From: FEB-22 sp003105195
Lineage (GTDB): Bacteria; Pseudomonadota; Alphaproteobacteria; Rhizobiales; Xanthobacteraceae
DNA: 64,000 nt
Assembly (NCBI GenBank): GCA_027493405.1
Contig: JAOSKV010000001.1
Location: 560,855 to 624,854, forward strand
Direction: 5' to 3'
The notes under the pieces are model-generated. The model had not been told where the DNA came from. It saw only the letters and a list, made by a program, of their open reading frames with translations, and searched no databases. The position numbers were made by a program, and so were the translations under genes. Of this stretch, positions 36,747 to 44,902 are shown piece by piece (position 1 is the stretch's first letter; each line of letters begins with the position of its first letter).

Positions 36747-37193
36747 TCACTCGGCCGCTTCGCGCCGGTGACGCTTGGGCGATTCACCCGCCATCGAGGC
36801 CTGCAGCTTCTTGGTGACCGCGGTCAGCTCGGCGACGCGCTTGGTGAGCACGTCGATGTCCTTCTTGGTCGGCACGTTGAGGCTGTGCAGCGCGCGCGCG
36901 ACCCGATCCTCGAACACGCCTTCGAGCTTGCTCCAGGTGCCGGTCGCCTGATCCCAGGCGCCGGTCGCCTTGCCGCGCACCTCGTCGATCGTCTCGCTGG
37001 CCGCCTTCTTGGCGCGCGCCTGGACGTCCTCGCCCTCCTTGACGAGTGCCTTGAAGAGCTTGGTGCCCTCTTCCTGCGCCTTCGCGAAGGCGCCGAGGCC
37101 GGCGAGCCAGATCTGGTTCGCGGAATCCCGCACCTCGGCGGCGAAATCGCCATCGGACTTCCCGCGCGCCAGCTGCTTCAACTTCTTGGCCAT
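36747..37193 (-). CDS. Phasin (PhaI/PhaF-type granule-associated protein)
   Basis: Encodes 148 residues. The block AEVRDSANQIWLAGLGAFAKAQEEGTKLFKALVKEGEDVQ is diagnostic of the PHA granule-associated family (TIGR01837). A long amphipathic helix, a coiled-coil VPTKKDIDVLTKRVAELTAVTKKL and a basic end KRHRREAAE follow. Phasins coat granules and keep them dispersed; some coat wax/TAG bodies. ATG 37193 was preferred over 37205 because GGAGAG lies at good spacing. It leads the phasin-patatin-TPR unit and diverges from the acyl-CoA reductase across a shared FNR/FixK box 157 bp upstream. Confidence 0.9.
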   Translation of the reverse strand: MAKKLKQLARGKSDGDFAAEVRDSANQIWLAGLGAFAKAQEEGTKLFKALVKEGEDVQARAKKAASETIDEVRGKATGAWDQATGTWSKLEGVFEDRVARALHSLNVPTKKDIDVLTKRVAELTAVTKKLQASMAGESPKRHRREAAE

Positions 37194-37350
37194 CTCACTC
37201 TCCATTGATGCCTGCGCCGATCGCCCTCCGCGTGAAGGCGCCATGCGCTCCCCGGATCCGGCGCCATGCGGGCCCGGCTCCACAAAGCGGGCGCCGGAGC
37301 CCTGTTCGCGGCGCCATTCGGGCTCAATATCAGGCGCGAACGAGCGGTTG

Positions 37351-37364
37351 TTGATAGAGGTCAA
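37351..37364. promoter_or_regulatory. FNR/FixK-type box, divergent
   Basis: TTGATAGAGGTCAA lies 90 bp before the acyl-CoA reductase start and 157 bp before the phasin start. Confidence 0.75.
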
Positions 37365-37454
37365 TGCCCGCCGGATTTTTTGCCGACTTCATTCCGATGC
37401 GTCTCGCCCTCGATCGTACGAGCGTCGCGCGACCTGTTCCGGGTGGAGAGGCCG

Positions 37455-39443
37455 ATGGACTATTTCGTCACTGGCGCGAGCGGCTTCATCGGCAAGCGCC
37501 TCGTGCGCACGCTGCTGGCCCGACGCGACGCCAGGATCTACTTCCTGATCCGCAATCCCTCGGCCGAACGGCTCGCCAAGCTGTTCCGCTTCTGGGGAAG
37601 CGACGAGGCCCGCACCATTCCGGTGGAAGGGGATCTGACGAAGCCGGACCTCGGCATCGCGCCGGCGGACCGGGAGAAACTCCCGCAGGTCGACCACGTC
37701 TTCCATCTCGGCGCGATCTACGACCTCGACGCCGACCCTGCCGCCGAGATGCGCACCAACATCGAGGGCACGCGCAACGTCGTCGCATTCGCCACCGTGA
37801 TCGGCGCCGGACGCTTCCACCACATGAGCTCGATCGCGGCGGCGGGCCTCTACCACGGCGTCTTCCGCGAGGACATGTTCGAGGAGGCCGAGAACCTCGA
37901 GCATCCCTATTTCGCGAGCAAGCACGAATCCGAGCGGGTGGTGCGCAGCGAGTGCCGGATCCCGTGGCGGGTGTATCGGCCTGGCCTCGTGGTCGGCGAC
38001 TCCCGGACCGGCGAGATGGACAAGATCGACGGGCCCTATTACTTCTTCAAGCTGATCCAGAAGCTGCGGCGGCTGCTGCCGCCCTGGATGCCGAGCATCG
38101 GCATCGAAGGCGGGCGGATCAATCTCGTGCCGGTCGACTTCGTGGTCGCGGCTCTCGACCATCTGGCGCATCTCGACGGCCACGACGGAGCCTGCTTCCA
38201 TCTCACCGACCCGCATCCGCACCGGGTCGGCGACATCCTCAACATCTTCTGCCGTGCCGCCCACGCGCCCGAGATGGCGATCCGCGTCAATGCGGCGCTG
38301 TTCGACTTCATCCCGGCCGGGCTCCTCAAGGGCCTGATGGCGCTGACGCCGACACGGCGGGTCCGCAAGGCGGTGATGAAGGACCTCGGGCTGCCGAACG
38401 ACATCTTCACCTTCGTGAACTATCCGACCCGCTTCGACGGGCGCGATGCCGAGCGGCTGCTGGCGGCGGCCGGCATCACGGTGCCGCGCCTCGAGGACTA
38501 TGCCTGGCGCCTGTGGGACTACTGGGAGCGCCATCTCGATCCGGATCTCTTCATCGACCGCTCGCTCAAGGGAAGGGTCGAGGGCCGGGTGGTGCTGATC
38601 ACGGGCGGCTCGTCGGGCATCGGCAAGGCCGCCGCGTTCCGCATCGCCGAGGCGGGCGCGACCACGCTGATCGTCGCCCGCGACGCCGAGAAGCTCGCGC
38701 GCACGCGCGAGGAGGCTGCCGCGCGCGGCCTGAAGCTCGTCACCTATGCGGGCGATCTCGCCGATCCGGCGCAGTGCGCGGCCCTGATCGACCGGATCAA
38801 ATGCGATCACGGCGCGGTCGACATCCTGGTCAACAATGCGGGCCGCTCGATCCGCCGCGGGATCGAGAACGCCTACGACCGCTTCCACGATTTCGAGCGG
38901 ATGATGCGGGTCAACTATTTCGGCGCGCTGCAGCTCACGCTCGGCCTCTTGCCCGAGATGGCGCGACGCCGCAGCGGGCACGTGATCGTCATCTCCTCGA
39001 TCGGCGTGCTGACGAACGCGCCGCGCTTCTCGGCCTATGTCGCATCCAAGGCGGCCCTGGAAGCCTGGACCCGCTGCGCCGCCAGCGAGTTCCTCGATCG
39101 CGGCGTCGAGTTCACGACCATCAACATGCCGCTCGTGCGCACGCCGATGAGCGCGCCGACCAGGATCTACGACAGCGCGCCGATGCTCACTCCCGACGAG
39201 GCCGCGGAGTTCATTATCGAGGCGATCGTCAAGCGGCCGGAGCGGATCGCCACCAAGCTCGGGATCTTCGGGCAGGTGCTGCATTCCCTGCTGCCCCACG
39301 TCGCGCAGGTGATCGAGAACACGACCTTCCGGATGTTCCCGGACTCGGCGGCCGCGCTCGGACAGAAGCCGGAGAGCGAGCGCGAGAGCGCGAGCCCCGA
39401 CCAGGTCGCCTACACGCAGCTGATGCGCGGGATTCATTTCTGA
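37455..39443 (+). CDS. Fused fatty acyl-CoA reductase (two SDR modules)
   Basis: Encodes 662 residues. The N-terminal extended SDR has TGASGFIG (6-13), YRPGLVVGDS and YFASK with Tyr152 as catalytic residue. The C-terminal classical SDR starts near 378, with TGGSSGIG (383-390), NNAGRSI and YVASK (Tyr528, Lys532). This two-module order matches mycobacterial AcrA1 (Rv3391) and the Marinobacter/Acinetobacter Acr reductases, which reduce fatty acyl-CoA to aldehyde or alcohol with NADPH. Its product would be the alcohol substrate of the WS/DGAT at 33165-34637. It is followed 61 bp later by an acyl-CoA ligase on the same strand. Confidence 0.88.
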   Translation: MDYFVTGASGFIGKRLVRTLLARRDARIYFLIRNPSAERLAKLFRFWGSDEARTIPVEGDLTKPDLGIAPADREKLPQVDHVFHLGAIYDLDADPAAEMRTNIEGTRNVVAFATVIGAGRFHHMSSIAAAGLYHGVFREDMFEEAENLEHPYFASKHESERVVRSECRIPWRVYRPGLVVGDSRTGEMDKIDGPYYFFKLIQKLRRLLPPWMPSIGIEGGRINLVPVDFVVAALDHLAHLDGHDGACFHLTDPHPHRVGDILNIFCRAAHAPEMAIRVNAALFDFIPAGLLKGLMALTPTRRVRKAVMKDLGLPNDIFTFVNYPTRFDGRDAERLLAAAGITVPRLEDYAWRLWDYWERHLDPDLFIDRSLKGRVEGRVVLITGGSSGIGKAAAFRIAEAGATTLIVARDAEKLARTREEAAARGLKLVTYAGDLADPAQCAALIDRIKCDHGAVDILVNNAGRSIRRGIENAYDRFHDFERMMRVNYFGALQLTLGLLPEMARRRSGHVIVISSIGVLTNAPRFSAYVASKAALEAWTRCAASEFLDRGVEFTTINMPLVRTPMSAPTRIYDSAPMLTPDEAAEFIIEAIVKRPERIATKLGIFGQVLHSLLPHVAQVIENTTFRMFPDSAAALGQKPESERESASPDQVAYTQLMRGIHF

Positions 39444-39504
39444 TTTCGACGGCGGAGAACCGGACCGCACGAGCCCGGCCCGCCCCACCAAGGAGAAGAA
39501 GGAC

Positions 39505-41184
39505 ATGGAACGGATCTGGCTCAAGAGCTACCCGGAGGGCATCCCGGCCGAGATCGATGTCGGCGAGTTCCGCTCGCTGGGCGAGGTCTTCGAGCGCAGC
39601 ATCGTCAGGTTCGGTCCGCTTCCCGCCTTCGAGAACATGGGCACGGCCATCACCTTCCACGAGCTCGACCGCCTGACGCGCGCCTTCGGCGCCTATCTGC
39701 AGCACGAGCTGAAGCTGGAGCCGGGCTCCCGCATCGCGCTGATGATGCCGAACCTGCTGCAGTATCCGGTCGCCATGTTCGGCGCGCTGCGCGCCGGCTT
39801 CACGGTGGTCAACTGCAACCCGCTCTACACGCCGCGGGAGCTCGAGTATCAGCTCAAGGATTCGGGCGCGGCCGCCATCGTGATCCTGGAGAATTTCGCG
39901 CATGTGCTGGCACAGGTGATCGGAAAGGTGCCGGTCCGACACGTGATCACCACGCAGATCGGCGACCTGCTGCATGTTCCCAAGCGCCAGATCGTCAATG
40001 CGGTGGTGAAATACGTGAAGAAGATGGTTCCGGCCTGGCGCATCGACGGCGCCGTGCCGCTGCGCACCGCGCTGGCGCGCGGCGCGGGCAAGCCCTGGAC
40101 TCCGTCCGACGTGGGTCCGCAGGACATCGCGTTCCTGCAATACACGGGCGGGACGACCGGCGTTCCCAAGGGCGCCATGCTGACCCACCGCAATCTCATC
40201 GCGAACCTGCAGCAGGCGCATGCCTGGCTCAGGTCGTTCCTGGAGGAGGGGCGCGAGACCGTGATCACGCCGCTGCCGCTCTACCACGTGTTCGCGCTCA
40301 CCGCGAACTGCCTCGTGTTCCTCAAGATCGGCGGCAAGAATGTGCTGATCACGAACCCGCGCGACATTCCGGCCTTCGTGAAGGAGCTCGCGAACCACCG
40401 CTTCAGCGTCATCACCGGCGTGAACACGCTCTACAACGCCCTGCTCAACCACCCGGACTTCGCCGAGGTCGATTTCTCGCACCTCAAGGTCTGCCTCGCC
40501 GGCGGCATGGCACTGCACCGTTCCGTCGCGGAGCGCTGGAAGCGGGTCACGGGGCGGCCGCTGATCGAGGCCTATGGCCTCACCGAATGCGCGCCCGCCG
40601 TCACCGTGAATCCGCTGAACCTCCCGGACTACAATGCTTCCATTGGCCTGCCGCTGCCCTCGACCGAGATCTCGATCCGGGACGACGACGGCCACGAGGT
40701 GGCGGACGACGTGTCCGGAGAGCTCTGCGTGCGGGGACCGCAGGTCATGAAAGGCTACTGGCACAAGCCGGAGGAGACCGCGAAGGTCATGATGCCGGAC
40801 GGCTTCCTGCGCACCGGCGACATCGCCCGCGTCGACGAAAGCGGGTTCGTGCGCATCGTCGACCGCAAGAAGGACATGATCATCGTCTCGGGCTTCAAGG
40901 TGTTCCCCAACGAGATCGAGGACGTGGTGAGCCTGCACCCCGGCGTGTTGGAGGTCGGTGCGGTCGGCGCCCTCGACGCGGCCAGCGGCGAGGTCGTGAA
41001 GATCGTGGTGGTCAGGCGCGACCCCGATCTCGATGCCGAGATGCTGATCGCCCACTGCCGCCAGCACCTCACGGCCTACAAGATCCCGCGCCAGGTGGAG
41101 TTCCGCAGCGAGCTGCCCAAGACCAATATCGGCAAGGTGCTGCGACGCGCGCTGCGCGAGGAGAGCACGCAGGCGGCCGCGTGA
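39505..41184 (+). CDS. fadD: Long-chain acyl-CoA synthetase
   Basis: Encodes 559 residues, the usual FadD length. P-loop YTGGTTGVPKGAML from residue 213, A5 EAYGLTECAPAV from 355, A7 GFLRTGDIARVDESGFVRIVDRKKDMI, A8 VSGFKVFPNEIEDVV and the terminal Lys in PKTNIGKVLRRALRE are all present. It activates free fatty acids to acyl-CoA with ATP. Directly after the acyl-CoA reductase, it would supply substrate for alcohol and wax ester formation. AAGGAGAAGAAGG precedes the ATG. Confidence 0.94.
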   Translation: MERIWLKSYPEGIPAEIDVGEFRSLGEVFERSIVRFGPLPAFENMGTAITFHELDRLTRAFGAYLQHELKLEPGSRIALMMPNLLQYPVAMFGALRAGFTVVNCNPLYTPRELEYQLKDSGAAAIVILENFAHVLAQVIGKVPVRHVITTQIGDLLHVPKRQIVNAVVKYVKKMVPAWRIDGAVPLRTALARGAGKPWTPSDVGPQDIAFLQYTGGTTGVPKGAMLTHRNLIANLQQAHAWLRSFLEEGRETVITPLPLYHVFALTANCLVFLKIGGKNVLITNPRDIPAFVKELANHRFSVITGVNTLYNALLNHPDFAEVDFSHLKVCLAGGMALHRSVAERWKRVTGRPLIEAYGLTECAPAVTVNPLNLPDYNASIGLPLPSTEISIRDDDGHEVADDVSGELCVRGPQVMKGYWHKPEETAKVMMPDGFLRTGDIARVDESGFVRIVDRKKDMIIVSGFKVFPNEIEDVVSLHPGVLEVGAVGALDAASGEVVKIVVVRRDPDLDAEMLIAHCRQHLTAYKIPRQVEFRSELPKTNIGKVLRRALREESTQAAA

Positions 41185-41194
41185 TCCGCCGGCA

Positions 41195-41208
41195 TTGACG
41201 CACCTCAA
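41195..41208. promoter_or_regulatory. FNR/FixK-type box
   Basis: TTGACGCACCTCAA lies 54 bp before the Lon-like protease gene and 10 bp after the fadD stop. Confidence 0.8.
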
Positions 41209-41262
41209 GGCGAAAGCTGCGCACGCCTGCGTTAGAATGGCGGCCTGCGCAGGAGTTGCCAC

Positions 41263-43697
41263 GTGGACGCCATTCCCGAAACTGCGGAGATCACCGTCAA
41301 GCCGCTGGCCCTCGACCGGCTCTATCGGCCGGCCGACCTGTCGCGCCTGGCCTTTGCGACCACTGCGGACCTCGAACCGATCGACGGCCTGGTCGGCCAG
41401 GCGCGTGCGGCCGAGGCGATCGACTTCGGCACCCGGGTGGAGCATCCCGGATTCAACCTCTTCGTCATCGGCCCGCAGGGCGCGCGCATGCAGGATGCCG
41501 TCAAGGCCCTGCTCGTCGCCCAGGCCGCGACGAAGCCCCGTCCCAACGATTGGGTCTATGTCAACAACTTCACGGACCCCGAGCGGCCGATCGCCATCGA
41601 GCTTCCGCCGGGCCGCGCCCGCGCCTTCCAGCAGGCGATGCACGAGCTGATCGACGACCTGCAGAGCGCGCTGCCGGCCGTGTTCCAGAGCGAGGACTAC
41701 CAGACCCGTCGGGGCGCGATCGACGAGGCGTTCCAGAGGAAGCAGGCCGAAGCCTTCGCGGCGCTGCGCGAGAAGGCCGGGACGCAGGACATCGGGATCC
41801 TGCGCACCCCCTCGGCTTCGCGCTGGCGCCCGTGAAGGAGGGGCAGGTCGTTCCGCCCGACGAGTTCGCGACCTGGCCGGAGGCCCGCCGACAGGCCGTG
41901 CAGGCCGCCATCGCGACGCTGGAGAAGGACCTCGAGCACATCGTCCACCAGATCCCGAAATGGGAGAAGCAGCGCCGCGACGAGGTGCGCGAGCTCAATC
42001 GCGAGACCGCGAAGTTCGCCGTGGACCAGCAGATCGACGAGGCGAAGGCCGATTTCACCGACATCGCGCGTGTCACCCGGCACATCGAGACCGTGCGCGC
42101 CGACCTGGTCGAGAATGTCGCGATGTTCGTCGCCAAGGGCGAGGAGGGCGAGGAGGGGGTGGACGAGCTGCGGCCGGGCACCCCGTTCGACCGCTACGAG
42201 GTCAACATCCTGGTGACCCAGGACGGGCGCGAGCCCGGCGTGCCGATCATCGAGGAGCTGCATCCGACGCTCGGCAACCTGATCGGCCGCATCGAGTACC
42301 TGTCCCGGCGCGGCGTGCTGACGACGAATTTCCGCCTCGTCAAGGCCGGAGCACTGCACCGCGCCAATGGCGGCTACCTGCTGCTCGACGCGCGCGCCGT
42401 GCTCATGGAGCCGTTCAGCTGGACCGCGCTCAAGCGCACGCTGCGGCGCGGCGAGATCGCGATCGAGGACATCTCGCGCTTCATCGGGCTGACCAGCACG
42501 GCCTCGCTCGAGCCCGATCCGATTCCGCTCAAGGTGAAGGTGGTCCTGTTCGGCGACCGGCTCCTCTATTTCCTGCTCGCGGCCTACGATCCGGAGCTCG
42601 GCGAGCACTTCAAGGTGCTGGCCGACTTCGAGAACGACCTGGCGCGCACGCCCGAGACCGAGGCGATTCTCGCCCGCCTGGTCGCCGGCATCGCCGGGCG
42701 CAACGGCCTGCGCCCGTTCGACCGCGACGCCGTCGCCCTGGTGCTCGAGCACGCGGCCCGGCTCGCCGACCACGCCGGCAAGCTCTCCCTCGTGGTCGAG
42801 CAGCTGCGCGAGGTCCTGATCGAGGCCGACTTCTGCGCCCGCGATGCCGCGCGCGAGGTCGTCGCGCGCAGCGACGTCGAGAGCGCGCTCGCGGCGCGTA
42901 TCCGGCGCGCCGCCCGTATCCGCGACCGGGCGCAGGAGGTGATCCTCGAGAAGGTCGCATTGATCGACACCGCCGGGACCCATGTCGGCCAGGTCAACGG
43001 GCTCAGCGTCACCGAGCTCGGCGGTTTCGCCTTCGGCCGGCCGACCCGCATCACCTGCCGCGTGCGGCCCGGCAGCGGCAAGGTGGTCGACATCGAGCGG
43101 GAGGTCGAGCTCGGCGGTCCGGTCCATTCCAAGGGCGTGCTGATCCTGTCGGGCTTCCTCGCCGGCCACTACGCGCTCGATACCCCGATGTCGCTGTTCG
43201 CGAGCCTCGTCTTCGAGCAGTCCTATGCGGGCGTGGAAGGAGACAGCGCCTCGTCGGCCGAGCTCTACGCGCTCCTCTCCGCGCTCGCCGAGGCGCCGCT
43301 GCGCCAGGATCTCGCGGTCACAGGCTCGGTGAACCAGCACGGCGCGATCCAGGCGATCGGCGGCGTCAACGAGAAGATCGAGGGCTTCTTCGACATCTGC
43401 CGGGCGCGCGGACTGACCGGGACCCAGGGCGTGCTGATCCCCGAGGCCAACGTCCAGCACCTGATGCTCCGCGCCGACGTGATCGCGGCCTGCGAGGCCG
43501 GCAGCTTCGCGATCTATCCGGTCGCCACCATCGACGACGGCATCGCCTTGTTGAGCGGACGCGCCGCCGGCCGGCGCGCGACCGACGGTCGCTATCCGCC
43601 GGACAGCCTCAACGGCCAGGTCGAGGCGCGGCTGCGCGCTTTCGCCAGCATCCGGCGCGACTTCGCCCGTCAGGGCGGCAAGGACACGGGCCCGTGA
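41263..43697 (+). CDS. Lon-like (S16) AAA protease, frameshifted
   Basis: About 811 residues after correction. The N-terminal part has a degenerate nucleotide loop VIGPQGARMQDAVKAL in place of GPPGTGKT, and NWVYVNNFTDPERP typical of the LonB/LonC-like family. One C is missing in the run 41807-41811, after which LGFALAPVKEGQ resumes. The middle is coiled coil. The C-terminal S16 domain has the dyad Ser in EGDSASSAE and Lys in VNEKIEGFF. It would degrade damaged or unfolded proteins in the cytoplasm. The weak Walker A suggests ATP use may be reduced or absent. The USP-like gene follows after two bases. Confidence 0.87.
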
Positions 43698-43699
43698 CC

Positions 43700-44563
43700 A
43701 TGGCCGCGCACGGCTTCAAGCGCATCGTCCTGCGGCTCCAGCCGCGCGTGCCCGACCGCACCGCGCGGCTCGCGGTCGAGCTCGCCGAGCTGCTCGATCT
43801 CGATCTCCTGGGACTGTTCCTCGACGACACCAGCCTGCGCGACCTCGCGAGCCTGCCCTTCGCCCGCGAGCTGCGGACACTCGGCGGCGGCTGGCAGCCG
43901 CTCGACATCGAACGGCTCTCGCGCGAGCTCGACACCGCGGCTCGCAGCGCCGAGCGGCTCTTCGCCGAGATGGCGCAGCGGATTCCCGCGCGCTGCCGCT
44001 TCGAGGTGGTGCGCGGCTCGCCGCGCACGGCGATCGAGGCCACCTCGCGGGTGGGCGACATCGTCGTGATCCTGGAGCCGGGAAGCCCCTCGGAGCGCTT
44101 CACCGACCAGTTCTCCTGGCTCAGCGACGCCGCCTTCCGCTCGGCCGCCGCCGTGCTGCTGGTGCCGCCGCGGATCGCGCGCACCATCGGCCCGATCGTC
44201 GCCGTCGCGACCGCGCCGGACGATCCGTGCATCGACACGGCGCTCGTCATTGCGGCCGCGGCCAAGGAAGAGCTGGTCGTGATCGAAGCCCATGCCGATG
44301 CGGGGCCGGGAGCTCCGCTGCCGGCGATGGCCACGGAGAGGGGAGTCAGAGTGCGGCGCGTCTCGCTCGGCCCGGCGGGGGCCGCCAACACGACGCTGCT
44401 CGCCGGCGCGCTCGAGCGGGTCCCCGTCCGGTTGATCGTGCTGACTCAGGGCGCCTTCGACCGCGCGGTGGCGACCGCGATCGCCTCGGCGCAACAGGTT
44501 CCCGTGCTCGTGCTCGAGCCGCGCCCGCCGGACGCCGCAAGCGAGCGCGCGGCCAGTCTCTGA
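43700..44563 (+). CDS. Universal stress protein-like protein
   Basis: Encodes 287 residues in two similar Rossmann-like halves (about 1-155 and 160-287). The first opens FKRIVLRLQPRVPDRTARLAVELAELLDLDLLGLFLDD and has VGDIVVILEPGSP; the second has GPIVAVATAPDDPCIDTALVIAAAAKEELVVIEAH and ends VPVLVLEPRPP. The order fits a tandem USP, but the ATP-binding G-x2-G-x9-G-S motif is not obvious, so the call is tentative. It starts two bases after the Lon-like stop and shares its promoter. Confidence 0.6.
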   Translation: MAAHGFKRIVLRLQPRVPDRTARLAVELAELLDLDLLGLFLDDTSLRDLASLPFARELRTLGGGWQPLDIERLSRELDTAARSAERLFAEMAQRIPARCRFEVVRGSPRTAIEATSRVGDIVVILEPGSPSERFTDQFSWLSDAAFRSAAAVLLVPPRIARTIGPIVAVATAPDDPCIDTALVIAAAAKEELVVIEAHADAGPGAPLPAMATERGVRVRRVSLGPAGAANTTLLAGALERVPVRLIVLTQGAFDRAVATAIASAQQVPVLVLEPRPPDAASERAASL

Positions 44564-44707
44564 CCGGACGGAAACCCCGCTCACGCTCGGCCTCACGCTC
44601 GCGACCGGCGCGATGCCGACCCGGAGCACGGGTTTCGGCCCCACATAGGGGAAGCCGCCCGCGTCGCGCAACGCTCCGACCCGGCGCCGCCGGCCCGGAA
44701 CATGCCG

Positions 44708-44890
44708 TCACTCCTCCTCGAAGGCCGGGCTTTCGACATCGGGCTCGGGGCGCTGCTCCGGCGCGTTCTCCTCGGCGGGCGCTTCGTTCTCGACCGCCAC
44801 CGCCTCATCCTCGATCACGCGCGCGGGCTCGTTCACGCTCTCGTCGTAGGAGTGGTGTCGCTGCCGCTTCTTCGGCACGTGAATGGTCAT
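44708..44890 (-). CDS. Small acidic protein of unknown function
   Basis: Encodes 60 residues: a basic N-terminus (TIHVPKKRQRHHSYDES) followed by a strongly acidic Glu/Pro/Val tail (for example AVAVENEAPAEENAPEQ). It begins 12 bp after the ACP-FAAL-acyltransferase stop on the same strand. Composition suggests a disordered protein; I know no family. Its coding nature rests on the position, start codon and a GGGAGCAC stretch upstream, so it is moderate. Confidence 0.5.
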   Translation of the reverse strand: MTIHVPKKRQRHHSYDESVNEPARVIEDEAVAVENEAPAEENAPEQRPEPDVESPAFEEE

Positions 44891-44902
44891 GCGCGTGCTC
44901 CC

